From positions 1-18,846 of the forward strand of contig CAZTJY010000083.1 of assembly GCA_964613725.1 (NCBI GenBank): 18,846 nt of DNA, written 5' to 3'. The stretch is from Parapedobacter sp964613725. Lineage in GTDB: Bacteria; Bacteroidota; Bacteroidia; Sphingobacteriales; Sphingobacteriaceae. Positions 1 to 8,659 of the stretch are shown piece by piece. A model generated the notes under the pieces. The model was not told the origin of the DNA, searched no databases, and saw nothing but the letters and a program-made list of their open reading frames with translations. The translations under genes were made by a program, and so were the position numbers. The stretch's first letter is position 1, and every line of letters begins with the position of its first letter.

Positions 1-110
1 GACCGGATATGTATATTGCTTACATCAATGACATGCTCAACGTTTCCCTTATCGATACGTATATGGAAGAGGTACTTGGGTGGGAATTTTCTGGTCGCTC
101 ACCGGAATAG
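1..110 (+). CDS. C-terminal end of an unidentified protein (partial)
   Basis: The frame starting at base 3 is open from the left edge to a TAG at 108-110 and encodes 35 residues ending in GWEFSGRSPE. The codons give a well-mixed, acidic and aromatic peptide (it begins PDMYIAYINDMLN), consistent with the end of a real gene on the same strand as the next one, 27 bp downstream. I do not recognise the family from this tail. The start lies outside the window. Confidence 0.55.
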   Translation, partial: PDMYIAYINDMLNVSLIDTYMEEVLGWEFSGRSPE

Positions 111-137
111 TATTGACGATATCATAAAGTTTCCACA

Positions 138-644
138 ATGAAATTAACAATGGGACGCCAGCACTTGATATGGAAAAAGCAGATGTTCACCGACCTCTCG
201 TTGGATGAGCTCTATAAAATCATGCAACTGCGACAAGAGGTGTTCATTTTGGAACAGGCGTGCGTTTACCAGGACTTGGACGGCAAAGACCAGTTGTCAT
301 CCCACCTCATGGCTTGGCACGGCGCCGTTCTGGTGGCCTATACACGGCTTGTTCCTTATGGTCTCTCCTACCCTGATGCGATGAGTGTCGGGCGTGTGGT
401 GACCGCAGCAGGTTTCCGCGGGCAGGGGCTCGGGGCAGAACTGATGCGGCGAAGCATTAACGGGCTGTACGGCCAGTATGGTTATAAAACCATTAAGATC
501 AGCGCCCAACAGCACCTCGGGGCATTTTACGGTCGGCTGGGCTTTGTGCAAACAAGCCGACCTTACATGGATGCCGGCATCCCGCACATCGAGATGACGC
601 TGTTGCCCAAGGAATCATTGGGTTTTGTGGGGGATTCGCTGTAA
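138..644 (+). CDS. GNAT family N-acetyltransferase, ElaA-like
   Basis: A 168-residue protein of the ElaA branch of the GNAT superfamily, predicted to transfer an acetyl group from acetyl-CoA to an unknown amine substrate in the cytoplasm. The N-terminal half carries the ElaA signature: the stretch LRQEVFILEQ (residues 31-40) followed by YQDLDGKD. The acetyl-CoA pyrophosphate-binding loop reads R94-G-Q-G-L-G, fitting the (R/Q)xxGx(G/A) consensus, and the C-terminal part has the usual FYGRLGF and GIPHIEM blocks. The length is slightly above the ~150 typical of ElaA because of an N-terminal extension. ATG at 150 is an alternative start, and no strong ribosome-binding site decides between them. 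It is followed closely by the membrane-protein gene. The family assignment is strong; the substrate is unknown. Confidence 0.88.
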   Translation: MKLTMGRQHLIWKKQMFTDLSLDELYKIMQLRQEVFILEQACVYQDLDGKDQLSSHLMAWHGAVLVAYTRLVPYGLSYPDAMSVGRVVTAAGFRGQGLGAELMRRSINGLYGQYGYKTIKISAQQHLGAFYGRLGFVQTSRPYMDAGIPHIEMTLLPKESLGFVGDSL

Positions 645-706
645 TTTAGCACCGGCGGAATTTGCGGCGCAGTGCGGATTCCCCGGGGTCATTTAAAGCA
701 ACTATT

Positions 707-1192
707 GTGAACATCGATTACGAGAATCTTTCGCCCGAAATGATACAGCTGGTTGTTGCTGTTTTTATCATCAGGCTGATCGTCTGGGCTTTTTACGCCA
801 ACACCGTACGTAAAACGCTGGAATGCATTTCGCCAGAAAACCGATTGATGGCCCCCAATCAGGCCTGGCTATTGGTGATACCGTTTTTTAACATTTATTG
901 GAACTTTTCCGTGGCATCCCGGGTTGCTGATTCGTTAACCAATGAGTTCTATGACCGAAAGATCGCGGAAGAGGAGAATCCCGGCAGGATAGCGGGCATG
1001 TGGTACGCATGGTTATTTTTGCTGTCCAGCATCCCGTTGCCTGCATTTATCTTGGTGACCGTCGGCTTACTGAGCATCATCTATTTCGTAAGTTATTGGG
1101 TGAAGGTGAACAATTTCAGGAACCTCTTAGTGGAACACGGGAAACGTAACGAAAAAGAGCAAACCCATGATGAAACTCCGAGAATTGACTGA
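707..1192 (+). CDS. Small multi-pass membrane protein, uncharacterised (possibly DUF4328-like)
   Basis: About 161 residues with roughly four hydrophobic stretches: near the N-terminus (LVVAVFIIRLIVWAF), around WLLVIPFFNIYW, and a long C-terminal pair. A cytoplasm-type segment with the motif RKTLECISPENRLM lies between the first two. Its layout recalls Bacteroidota DUF4328-type membrane proteins, but that is from memory of the pattern. There is no ATG near the beginning. I prefer GTG at 707, giving V-N-I-D-Y-E, because it starts just before the conserved-looking part; TTG at 662 would add 15 low-complexity residues, and ATG at 741 would clip the first helix. The 3' end overlaps the nif3 start by 26 nt, which suggests translational coupling. 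No function can be assigned. Confidence 0.7.
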   Translation: MNIDYENLSPEMIQLVVAVFIIRLIVWAFYANTVRKTLECISPENRLMAPNQAWLLVIPFFNIYWNFSVASRVADSLTNEFYDRKIAEEENPGRIAGMWYAWLFLLSSIPLPAFILVTVGLLSIIYFVSYWVKVNNFRNLLVEHGKRNEKEQTHDETPRID

Positions 1193-2267
1193 CCACCTGG
1201 AATCGATAGCCCCTTTGGACTATCAAGAAGCATACGACAACGCCGGGCTGTTGGTGGGCAGCCCTGAGAAAGATGTGAAGAAGGCGCTCCTCTCCCTGGA
1301 TTGCACGGAGGCCGTGTTGGATGAGGCCATCGCGGCCGGCTGTGATGTGATCATCTCTCACCACCCGATTGTCTTCAAAGGGCTAAAGCGGTTCAACGGG
1401 AACACTTACGTGGAACGTGTAATCATGAAAGCCATCAAATACGACATCGCGCTCTATGCGATCCACACCAATCTCGATAACGTGATGGGGGGCGTGAACA
1501 GTAAAATCGCTGAGCGATTAGGGTTGCTCGACACGCGGATACTCAGCCCGAAGGATGATTTGCTCCGGAAGCTGGTGGTGTTCGTGCCCACTGGGCATGC
1601 GGAACGTATACGGGCGGCACTTTTTGCAGCGGGTGCCGGTAACATCGGCCGATATGATGCATGCAGTTTCAACACCATGGGCTACGGAACGTTCCGGGCG
1701 GGTGAAGGCGCCGATCCGTTTGTTGGCCAGCAGGGGGAACACCACCGTGAAGAGGAAGAGCGTATCGAAGTGATTTATCCCAGCACAAAAGAACGCACCG
1801 TATTGCGCGGGCTTTTCGAAGCGCATCCCTACGAGGAAGTGGCGTACGATATCTACCGGTTGCAAAACAACCACCAACGCATTGGAAGCGGCCTGCTGGG
1901 GCGGTTGGAAAAACCCATTCCGGAAAGTGACTTCCTCGGTTTACTCAAGGAAAAGCTGGGCGCCAAGGTTATACGACATACGGCACTTCGGGGCAGGTCG
2001 GTCGACCATGTAGCCGTTTGCGGAGGTGCCGGGGGATTTCTGCTCGGTCAAGCCATCCGCGCAGCTGCGGATGTATTCGTGACCGCAGATTACAAATACC
2101 ATGAGTTTTTCGACGCCGAAGGAAAAATTGTCATTGCAGACGTGGGACATTTTGAAAGCGAACAGTTTACGCAGCAACTATTGTTGGAAATTATTCAGAA
2201 AAAATTTCCTACCTTTGCAGTCCGTTTGACGGGAGTGGACACGAACCCAATAAATTATTATAGTTAA
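1167..2267 (+). CDS. Nif3-like dinuclear metal centre protein (YqfO type)
   Basis: A 366-residue member of the Nif3/DUF34 family, often annotated as GTP cyclohydrolase 1 type 2 homologue; the true biological role of the family is unsettled. The two-metal site is visible: H65-H66 in the ISHHP motif, H100 and D104 in HTNLD, and the C-terminal pair H328 and E332 in GHFESE. Between the halves lies the inserted CutA/PII-like domain found in YqfO-type members (about residues 135-230), recognisable by IGRYDACSF and by HPYEEVAYD. The length fits the long, inserted form. ATG at 1167 or 1170 both lie inside the end of the upstream membrane-protein gene. The stop codon abuts the next ATG with no gap, indicating an operon with the zinc-ribbon protein, a pairing common in bacteria. 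Confidence 0.92.
   Translation: MMKLRELTDHLESIAPLDYQEAYDNAGLLVGSPEKDVKKALLSLDCTEAVLDEAIAAGCDVIISHHPIVFKGLKRFNGNTYVERVIMKAIKYDIALYAIHTNLDNVMGGVNSKIAERLGLLDTRILSPKDDLLRKLVVFVPTGHAERIRAALFAAGAGNIGRYDACSFNTMGYGTFRAGEGADPFVGQQGEHHREEEERIEVIYPSTKERTVLRGLFEAHPYEEVAYDIYRLQNNHQRIGSGLLGRLEKPIPESDFLGLLKEKLGAKVIRHTALRGRSVDHVAVCGGAGGFLLGQAIRAAADVFVTADYKYHEFFDAEGKIVIADVGHFESEQFTQQLLLEIIQKKFPTFAVRLTGVDTNPINYYS
2184..2217 (+). promoter_or_regulatory. Possible internal promoter inside the 3' end of nif3
   Basis: TACCTTTG (2210-2217), followed by CA, is a perfect match to the Bacteroidota -7 box TAnnTTTG. A TTG lies 23 nt upstream (2184-2186). It would place a transcript start about 45 nt before the zinc-ribbon gene. 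The match lies within coding sequence, so chance is a real alternative. Confidence 0.3.
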
Positions 2268-3020
2268 ATGGAACAGACTATAGAACAAAAACTAAGGGCG
2301 CTTTGGCAGCTGCAGACCATCCATACCCAGGTCGATAAAATCCGGCAGGTGCGTGGTGAATTGCCGATCGAGGTAAGTGACCTGGAAGACGATATCGCTG
2401 GGCTGGAAACGCGTATAGAGAAAATCCGGGGCGAATTGGACGAGTTGGAGGACGCCATCGTCAATCGCCGAAACATGATTCAGGATGCGCAGGCGGCGAT
2501 AAAGAAATATGAAGGCCAGCTCAACGAGGTAAAGAACAACCGCGAGTATGATGCCATCACCAAAGAGATAGAAATCCAAGGTTTGGATATCCAGGTGAGC
2601 GAAAAGAAAATCCGGGAATTCGAGTTCGAAATCAAGAACAAGACGGAGGTTTACGAGGGGACGCTTGAAATGCTGGAAACGGCAAAGAAAGACCTCGAGA
2701 TAAAGAAAGGCGAGTTGGACACCATCACGGGAGAAACCCAAAAGGAAGAAGATGAGCTGATCAAGAAAGCCGATGACGCGGAAAAGGATATTGAGGAACG
2801 CCTACTGCGGGTTTATCGCCGGTTGAGGGGTTCTTTCAAAAATGGATTGGCCGTCGTTTCGATAGACCGCGACAGCTGTTCAGGATGCCACAACAAAATA
2901 CCACCACAGAAGCAGCTTGAAATCCGCCAGCGCAAGAAAATCATCGTGTGCGAACATTGTGGTCGTGTACTGGTTGATGAAGCACTTGCAGACGAAACGG
3001 CAACGGCTCCGGTTGCCTAA
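2268..3020 (+). CDS. C4-type zinc ribbon coiled-coil protein (CT398-like)
   Basis: 250 residues. The first ~200 form a long, charged heptad-like coiled coil rich in E, K, I and L. The C-terminus carries a zinc ribbon with cysteines C204-x2-C207 and C228-x2-C231 (SGCHNKIPP and CEHCGRVL). This matches the zf-RING_7/CT398 family, proposed from structure and gene neighbourhood to act in nucleic-acid or secretion-related processes but without an established role. It starts at the base directly after the nif3 stop codon, so the two are almost certainly co-translated. A terminator follows 20 bp after the stop. The tail after the ribbon is rich in alanine and threonine and probably disordered. Confidence 0.9.
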   Translation: MEQTIEQKLRALWQLQTIHTQVDKIRQVRGELPIEVSDLEDDIAGLETRIEKIRGELDELEDAIVNRRNMIQDAQAAIKKYEGQLNEVKNNREYDAITKEIEIQGLDIQVSEKKIREFEFEIKNKTEVYEGTLEMLETAKKDLEIKKGELDTITGETQKEEDELIKKADDAEKDIEERLLRVYRRLRGSFKNGLAVVSIDRDSCSGCHNKIPPQKQLEIRQRKKIIVCEHCGRVLVDEALADETATAPVA

Positions 3021-3040
3021 CTTGAGGCGAATTAAACGAT

Positions 3041-3080
3041 ATGAACGCCCGTCTTGTTTTAAACGAGACGGGCGTTTTTT
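3041..3080 (+). terminator. Rho-independent terminator after the nif3/zinc-ribbon operon
   Basis: The perfect 11-bp arms AACGCCCGTCT (3044-3054) and AGACGGGCGTT (3066-3076) continue inward with a G-U pair and several A-T/G-C pairs around a TTTAAA core. A run of six T follows (3075-3080). It cleanly separates the zinc-ribbon gene from uvrA. Confidence 0.9.
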
Positions 3081-3095
3081 GTCGAATATTTTTAG

Positions 3096-3103
3096 TAATT
3101 TTG
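3096..3103 (+). promoter_or_regulatory. uvrA promoter, -7 box
   Basis: TAATTTTG matches the Bacteroidota -7 consensus TAnnTTTG exactly and is followed by C, as is common. It lies just behind the terminator, 29 nt before the uvrA ATG. A TTG at 3079-3081 is the only -33 candidate, but its spacing of 14 is shorter than usual. Confidence 0.6.
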
Positions 3104-3132
3104 CTTACCTTACGATTATTTGACTACGGTAA

Positions 3133-5991
3133 ATGGGTAAACAGACAGCGCCCGATCTGGGCGAGCAACATGAAATACAAGTCTTTGGCGCACGGGTACA
3201 TAACCTCCGGGATATTGATGTGAGTTTTCCACGGAATGAGCTCGTGGTTGTTACCGGGTTGAGTGGGAGCGGGAAATCCTCGCTTGCTTTCGACACCATC
3301 TATGCCGAGGGCCAGCGGCGGTATATGGAAACGTTCAGTGCATATAGCCGCCAGTTCCTAGGGGGTATGGAGCGGCCCGATGTGGACAAGATTTCGGGAC
3401 TGAGCCCTGTGATATCCATCGAGCAAAAGACCACCAGCAAGAACCCGCGGTCTACGGTGGGTACCATCACGGAGGTGTATGACTTCATGCGGTTGCTCTT
3501 TGCCCGGGCCGGTGAAGCCTTTTCCTTTGTGACGGGCAAGCAGATGGAGCGGATGTCGGAAGACCAGGTGGTGGACCGAATCATCGAACAGTTCGAGGGC
3601 CAAGCCATCAATGTGCTTGCACCTGTGGTGAAGGGCCGCAAGGGCCATTACCGGGAATTGTTTGAGCAGATTCGCAAGCAAGGGTTTGTGAAAGTACGGG
3701 TAGATGGAGAGTTGTTGGACTTGGTGCCCAAAATGCAGGCCGATCGCTACAAGATCCACGATATCGAAGTGGTCATCGATCGGCTCATGGTGACTGAAAA
3801 AGACCGCAAGCGCCTTTATACCTCGGTGATGCAGGCCATGAAAATGGCCAAGGGCATCATCAAAGTGAGCGACAAGACCAACAACGATTTTTTCTATAGC
3901 CGGTACTTGATGGATGCGGAATCGGGCATATCCTATGACGAGCCGCAGCCCAACACGTTTTCGTTCAATTCGCCCTACGGGGCATGTGAGCGATGTACGG
4001 GGCTAGGCTATATCTATGAAATAGACCGCGATGCGGTAGTGCCCGACCCGAAACTAAGCATCATGAAGGGCGGACTCGCACCGCTTGGCCAGTACCGCGA
4101 TACATGGAACTTCCAGGTGTTGAAGGCCGTCGCGAAGAAATATGACTTCTCGCTGTCGACCCCCATCGAAAAACTCACCGAAGCCCAAGTTGAAATCCTG
4201 ATGTCCGGTACGGACGAAGAAGTCGTGGTGCCTGTTTCCTATAGCAGCTGGAATAAAAAGGATTACCGAATTATGTTTGAAGGCTTATTTAAAATGTTGG
4301 AAGACCAAAGTGACCGGCATGGGCAAAACGGGCTGCAACTGGATGACTTCCGAGCGCAGCGGGTCTGCCCGGTCTGCAAGGGAGCGCGCCTGAAGCGAGA
4401 GTCGCTCCACTTCAAGATAGCCGGAAAAAATATCCATGAGCTGGCAACCATGGATATCAGCACGTTGACGGCATGGTTTACCGATGTGGAACAACAGTTG
4501 ACAGAGCGCCAGCAGGTAATCGCCAAAGAAATATTGAAAGAAATCCGGTCGCGTTTGGGATTCCTCCTCGATGTCGGGCTTAATTACCTGACCCTGGACC
4601 GGACAGCCAAGACCCTTTCGGGCGGCGAGGCCCAGCGTATCCGGCTGGCCACGCAGATCGGCTCCCAGCTCGTCAATGTGTTGTATATCTTGGATGAACC
4701 AAGTATCGGGCTGCACCAGCGCGACAATGAACGACTAATCGGCGCGCTTAAAAACCTCCGTGATATCGGCAATTCGGTACTGGTGGTGGAACACGACAAA
4801 GACATGATCTTCAATGCCGACCATGTGATCGACATGGGGCCGGCTGCCGGAGCCCATGGTGGACTAGTGGTGGCCCAAGGAAAGCCTAAAGATATCCTGA
4901 CGGCCGATACGCTAACTGCGGCTTACCTCAGTGGTGTCAAAGAGATACCCGTGCCGGCGACACGCCGCACCGGAAACGGCCATGCGCTGCGCTTGCGGGG
5001 CGCAACGGGTAATAACCTCCGGGATGTGTCTGTCGAATTTCCGTTGGGTAAGCTCATTCTAGTAACCGGCGTCTCGGGGAGTGGTAAATCGAGTCTCATC
5101 ACCGAGACGTTATACCCGATTTTGAACCACCATTTTTTCCGCGCCAAAAAGCATCCACTACCCTATCGGAAAGTCGAAGGGCTAGAGCACATCGACAAGG
5201 TCATCGAAATCAACCAAAGTCCCATCGGTCGGACGCCCCGATCCAACCCGTCGACCTACACCGGTGTGTTTTCGGACATCCGTTCGCTGTTTGTGCAATT
5301 ACCCGAATCTAAAATCCGAGGCTACAAGCCGGGAAGGTTTTCCTTTAATGTGAAAGGCGGGCGGTGCGAGACGTGCCAGGGTGCTGGAATGAAGGTCATC
5401 GAGATGAACTTCCTGCCCGATGTGCAGGTGCCCTGTGAAACATGCAACGGCAAGCGGTACAACCGTGAAACGCTGGAAGTACGCTACCGGGGAAAGTCGA
5501 TCAGCGATGTGCTCGACATGCGTATCGATGAGGCAGTTGCCTTTTTTGAAAACATCCCGGCCATTTACCGCAAAATTAAGACGCTTCAGGATGTGGGGCT
5601 GGGTTACCTCACGCTGGGCCAGTCGTCCGTGACATTATCGGGTGGGGAGGCACAGCGGGTGAAGCTGGCCACCGAGCTTTCAAAGAAGGATACGGGGAAG
5701 ACATTCTATATCCTGGATGAGCCGACGACGGGGCTCCATTTTGAGGATGTACGTGTCCTGCTCGACGTGCTTAACCGGCTGGTTGACCGAGGGAACACGG
5801 TATTGGTGATTGAACACAACCTGGATGTAATCAAGGTCGCTGACTGGGTGGTCGACCTCGGCCCCGAAGGCGGGGCGGGCGGTGGAGAGATCTTATTCAG
5901 TGGCACGCCGGAAGACCTGGTAAATAGCAAAAGGAGCCAGACTGCCCGATTTCTAGCTGCAGAAATGCAAGGTGTAGGCGCGTTTTCGTAA
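3133..5991 (+). CDS. uvrA: Excinuclease ABC subunit A
   Basis: The 952-residue damage-recognition ATPase of nucleotide excision repair; it dimerises, loads UvrB at DNA lesions and leaves before incision by UvrC. It has the tandem ABC ATPase layout: Walker A motifs at G42 (GLSGSGKS) and G646 (GVSGSGKS), and ABC signatures LSGGEAQ at L495 and L835. Zinc sites are present at C285/C288 with C412/C415, and at C745/C748 with C768/C771. The length is normal for a class I UvrA, and both signature and zinc motifs are intact, arguing for a functional canonical protein rather than a UvrA2 paralogue. ATG 3133 sits 29 nt downstream of a -7 box. The stop codon is 11 nt before the mutL ATG, so the two repair genes are probably co-transcribed. 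Confidence 0.98.
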   Translation: MGKQTAPDLGEQHEIQVFGARVHNLRDIDVSFPRNELVVVTGLSGSGKSSLAFDTIYAEGQRRYMETFSAYSRQFLGGMERPDVDKISGLSPVISIEQKTTSKNPRSTVGTITEVYDFMRLLFARAGEAFSFVTGKQMERMSEDQVVDRIIEQFEGQAINVLAPVVKGRKGHYRELFEQIRKQGFVKVRVDGELLDLVPKMQADRYKIHDIEVVIDRLMVTEKDRKRLYTSVMQAMKMAKGIIKVSDKTNNDFFYSRYLMDAESGISYDEPQPNTFSFNSPYGACERCTGLGYIYEIDRDAVVPDPKLSIMKGGLAPLGQYRDTWNFQVLKAVAKKYDFSLSTPIEKLTEAQVEILMSGTDEEVVVPVSYSSWNKKDYRIMFEGLFKMLEDQSDRHGQNGLQLDDFRAQRVCPVCKGARLKRESLHFKIAGKNIHELATMDISTLTAWFTDVEQQLTERQQVIAKEILKEIRSRLGFLLDVGLNYLTLDRTAKTLSGGEAQRIRLATQIGSQLVNVLYILDEPSIGLHQRDNERLIGALKNLRDIGNSVLVVEHDKDMIFNADHVIDMGPAAGAHGGLVVAQGKPKDILTADTLTAAYLSGVKEIPVPATRRTGNGHALRLRGATGNNLRDVSVEFPLGKLILVTGVSGSGKSSLITETLYPILNHHFFRAKKHPLPYRKVEGLEHIDKVIEINQSPIGRTPRSNPSTYTGVFSDIRSLFVQLPESKIRGYKPGRFSFNVKGGRCETCQGAGMKVIEMNFLPDVQVPCETCNGKRYNRETLEVRYRGKSISDVLDMRIDEAVAFFENIPAIYRKIKTLQDVGLGYLTLGQSSVTLSGGEAQRVKLATELSKKDTGKTFYILDEPTTGLHFEDVRVLLDVLNRLVDRGNTVLVIEHNLDVIKVADWVVDLGPEGGAGGGEILFSGTPEDLVNSKRSQTARFLAAEMQGVGAFS

Positions 5992-6002
5992 CTTTGCCGC
6001 TT

Positions 6003-7826
6003 ATGTCAGATATCATCCAGTTGTTGCCAGATGCGGTGGCCAATCAAATTGCTGCAGGTGAAGTGGTGCAGCGCCCAGCCTCGGCAGTGAAGGAACTGAT
6101 AGAAAACGCGATTGATGCCGGTGCCGACAAGATAAGGCTGATTGTGAAAGATGGGGGCAAGTCGCTTATACAAGTGATTGATAATGGCTGTGGCATGAGC
6201 CTAACCGATGCACGGTTGTGTTTCGAGCGCCACGCCACATCGAAAATCCGGAAGGCGGACGATCTGTTTGCAATCCGCACGATGGGGTTCCGGGGGGAGG
6301 CGCTGGCTTCCATCGCAGCGATTGCCCACGTTGAACTGAAGACACGGCGTGTGGAAGATGAATTGGGTACACGCATCGAGATTGCGGGATCGGACGTGGT
6401 TCGTCAGGAGCCCGAGGCCCTGCCCGCGGGGACGAGCATCTGTATAAAAAATCTGTTTTACAACATTCCGGCTCGTCGCAACTTCTTGAAAAGCAATGCG
6501 GTGGAGATGCGGCATATCGTCGAAGAGTTCCAGCGGACCGCGTTAGCATACCCCCATATCTATTTCATGCTCCATAGCGATGGCCAAGAACTTTTCCAAC
6601 TACCGGCAGAAAGCCTGAAGCAACGCGTCGTGCATGTTTTCGGAAATAGCTATAACCAACGCTTGGTGCCGGTAGCGGAAGAAACGTCCATCATTAACCT
6701 CAAGGGGTTTATCGGCAAACCCGAATACGCCAAGAAAACTCGGGGCGAGCAGTATTTCTTTGTCAACAACCGTTTCGTGAAAGATCCATACCTTAACCAT
6801 GCGGTGTTGAAAGCCTATGAGGGAATCCTGCCCGCGGATAGTTTCCCGTTGTACGTATTGTTTATAGAAATCGATCCGGGAAAAATCGATATCAACGTGC
6901 ACCCCACGAAAACCGAGATCAAATACGAAGATGAGCGGGCCATTTACGCCATTCTCCAATCGGCCGTAAAGCGGTCGCTAGGACGCTATAATATCACACC
7001 CACGCTCGATTTTAACCAGGAAACGGGATTTAGCCGTATGATCAGCCCCAAGCCGCTGGAAGAAATCACCCCACCGTCGATTACCTTCAATCCTGACTAT
7101 AACCCTTTCGACAACAGCAAATCCGGCGAAGGTCGGCGATCCTCCCCTATCCCAGACCAATGGGAAACCCTCTACCAGATTACGGAAAAGCGGACGGCTA
7201 CCCAATTGCCGCTACATGGCGAGGACCACGACAGCGCCATTGATTCGGCGCGCCCCATGCGGAAGCAGCCGTTCCAGCTGCATAATCGTTACATCCTTTC
7301 CCAGATCCATTCGGGTTTTATCCTTATCGACCAACAGGCGGCGCACGAGCGGATCCTTTTTGAGCAGTTCCGGGAGCAGCAGGAAAACCGCCAGGGAGCA
7401 AGCCAGCAAAGCCTGTTCCCGCAGACGGTAACATTCAGTGGATCCGATTTCCAGCTAATCACGGACTTGTTGCCGGATATCCGCGCACTGGGGTTCCAAA
7501 TCCGTGAGTTCGGGAAAAACACCTTCGTGGTTGAGGGAATCCCTGCAGATTTGACGACGGGGTTGGACGAGCGCGAAGTGCTGGACCGGCTATTGGAGGA
7601 TTATAAGCATAACCAGGCCCAGCTAAAGCTTTCAAAGCGGGAACAGCTGGCAAAGAGTCTTGCTCGGCATGCGGCCATCAGGCCTGGTGCGGCGCTGACG
7701 CCTGAAGATATGGCCGACTTGATTGACCGTTTATTCGCGTGCGAAATGCCGAACGTGTCGCTGAATGGTAAGCCCATAATTCTTACTTTTACCCTGCAAG
7801 AACTGATGGAACGGTTTGAGCGCTAA
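6003..7826 (+). CDS. mutL: DNA mismatch repair protein MutL
   Basis: 607 residues from ATG 6003 (MSDIIQLLP); the in-frame TTG at 5994 adds only MPL and is unlikely. The N-terminal GHKL ATPase is intact: E31 and N35 in KELIENAIDAGA, the DNGCGM loop and the GFRGEAL lid motif. The linker of roughly residues 335-420 is low in conservation. The C-terminal dimerisation domain holds a near match to the endonuclease motif, D443-QQAAHERILF-E454, with Q where DQHA normally has H. Where zinc-binding MutL proteins have CPHGRP this one has S586-LNGKP. The protein ends in F-E-R, like the FxR end of nicking MutL proteins. It couples MutS recognition to repair. It lies 11 nt after uvrA and 17 nt before the first rhomboid. 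Confidence 0.97.
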   Translation: MSDIIQLLPDAVANQIAAGEVVQRPASAVKELIENAIDAGADKIRLIVKDGGKSLIQVIDNGCGMSLTDARLCFERHATSKIRKADDLFAIRTMGFRGEALASIAAIAHVELKTRRVEDELGTRIEIAGSDVVRQEPEALPAGTSICIKNLFYNIPARRNFLKSNAVEMRHIVEEFQRTALAYPHIYFMLHSDGQELFQLPAESLKQRVVHVFGNSYNQRLVPVAEETSIINLKGFIGKPEYAKKTRGEQYFFVNNRFVKDPYLNHAVLKAYEGILPADSFPLYVLFIEIDPGKIDINVHPTKTEIKYEDERAIYAILQSAVKRSLGRYNITPTLDFNQETGFSRMISPKPLEEITPPSITFNPDYNPFDNSKSGEGRRSSPIPDQWETLYQITEKRTATQLPLHGEDHDSAIDSARPMRKQPFQLHNRYILSQIHSGFILIDQQAAHERILFEQFREQQENRQGASQQSLFPQTVTFSGSDFQLITDLLPDIRALGFQIREFGKNTFVVEGIPADLTTGLDEREVLDRLLEDYKHNQAQLKLSKREQLAKSLARHAAIRPGAALTPEDMADLIDRLFACEMPNVSLNGKPIILTFTLQELMERFER

Positions 7827-7843
7827 AACAGGAAGAAAATAGT

Positions 7844-8578
7844 ATGTTTAGTAACAACACATCCCCTTTTTCCGGCATGCCGCCGGTCGTTAAGAACCTG
7901 CTCATCATCAATGTGATCTGTTTCATCGGTGGCTCGTTGATTTTTCCCCGGGCGAATGACCTGTTCGGCGTGTATTATCCGGATTCGCCCGGATTCCACA
8001 TCTGGCAGGTCATCACGTACATGTTTATGCATGGTGGCATTGCCCATATTTTCTTCAACATGTTTGCCCTGTTTATGTTCGGGCCGATACTTGAGCAGGT
8101 GTTCGGCTCGAAACGGTTCTTGAACTTCTACCTGATTACGGGGTTGGGTGCGTTGGTTTTGCAGTTCGCTGTGCAGGCGATGGAGGTATACATGATTGTG
8201 GATTCGTTTTCTGCGAAGGCGTTTCTTTCGGAAATAGACGTGGCCAACCGAAGTGCCCGCGTACTGAGCAGCCTTCCGGTCGAAGCGCGGCAAACCCTTT
8301 TGTCAATATACACCACCCCCATGGTGGGGGCCTCCGGTGCGATATATGGCTTACTGATTGCTTTTGGCTATCTGTTTCCCAACACACCGCTGATGCTTAT
8401 CTTCTTGCCGGTACCAATCAAGGCCAAATACTTTATTCCAGTGATGATTCTTATCGAACTGTTTTTGGGCGTTTCGCGTACAGGTTCTTCCGTCGCTCAT
8501 TTTGCCCACATCGGCGGGGCCCTATTTGGTTTCATATTGATAAAACTTTGGGGAATACGGCGGCCTAATTATTGGTAA
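7844..8578 (+). CDS. Rhomboid family intramembrane serine protease
   Basis: 244 residues with six or so hydrophobic helices, predicted to cleave membrane proteins within the inner membrane. The catalytic pair is present: S164 in GASGAIYG and H222 in the last helix (VAHFAHIGGALFG). The helix-2 motif H-x3-N is seen in GIAHIFFNM. An unusual hydrophilic stretch of about 45 residues (around positions 110-155) precedes the serine helix and would form an extra loop. A purine-rich site (AGGAAG) lies 12 nt before ATG 7844. It is the first of two adjacent rhomboid genes, downstream of mutL. The substrate is unknown. Confidence 0.93.
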   Translation: MFSNNTSPFSGMPPVVKNLLIINVICFIGGSLIFPRANDLFGVYYPDSPGFHIWQVITYMFMHGGIAHIFFNMFALFMFGPILEQVFGSKRFLNFYLITGLGALVLQFAVQAMEVYMIVDSFSAKAFLSEIDVANRSARVLSSLPVEARQTLLSIYTTPMVGASGAIYGLLIAFGYLFPNTPLMLIFLPVPIKAKYFIPVMILIELFLGVSRTGSSVAHFAHIGGALFGFILIKLWGIRRPNYW

Positions 8579-8659
8579 GCTGCGTTTTTCTGCGCGACGT
8601 ACTAAAAAAATTTTCATATATTAGCCAATGTTATCAAGTGATTATACAGGGAGCGCGCG

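Noticed and set aside
3133..5991. UvrA2-type paralogue
   Set aside because: All zinc sites, both ATPase motifs and the full insertion region are present at normal length.
5989..5996. TAACTTTG just before mutL as a promoter box
   Set aside because: It matches TAnnTTTG but has no TTG at a suitable distance, and it would start transcription at the ATG itself. mutL is 11 nt after uvrA, so simple read-through explains its expression.
5994..6002. TTG start for mutL
   Set aside because: It adds only three residues ahead of the standard MSDIIQLLP start at ATG 6003.
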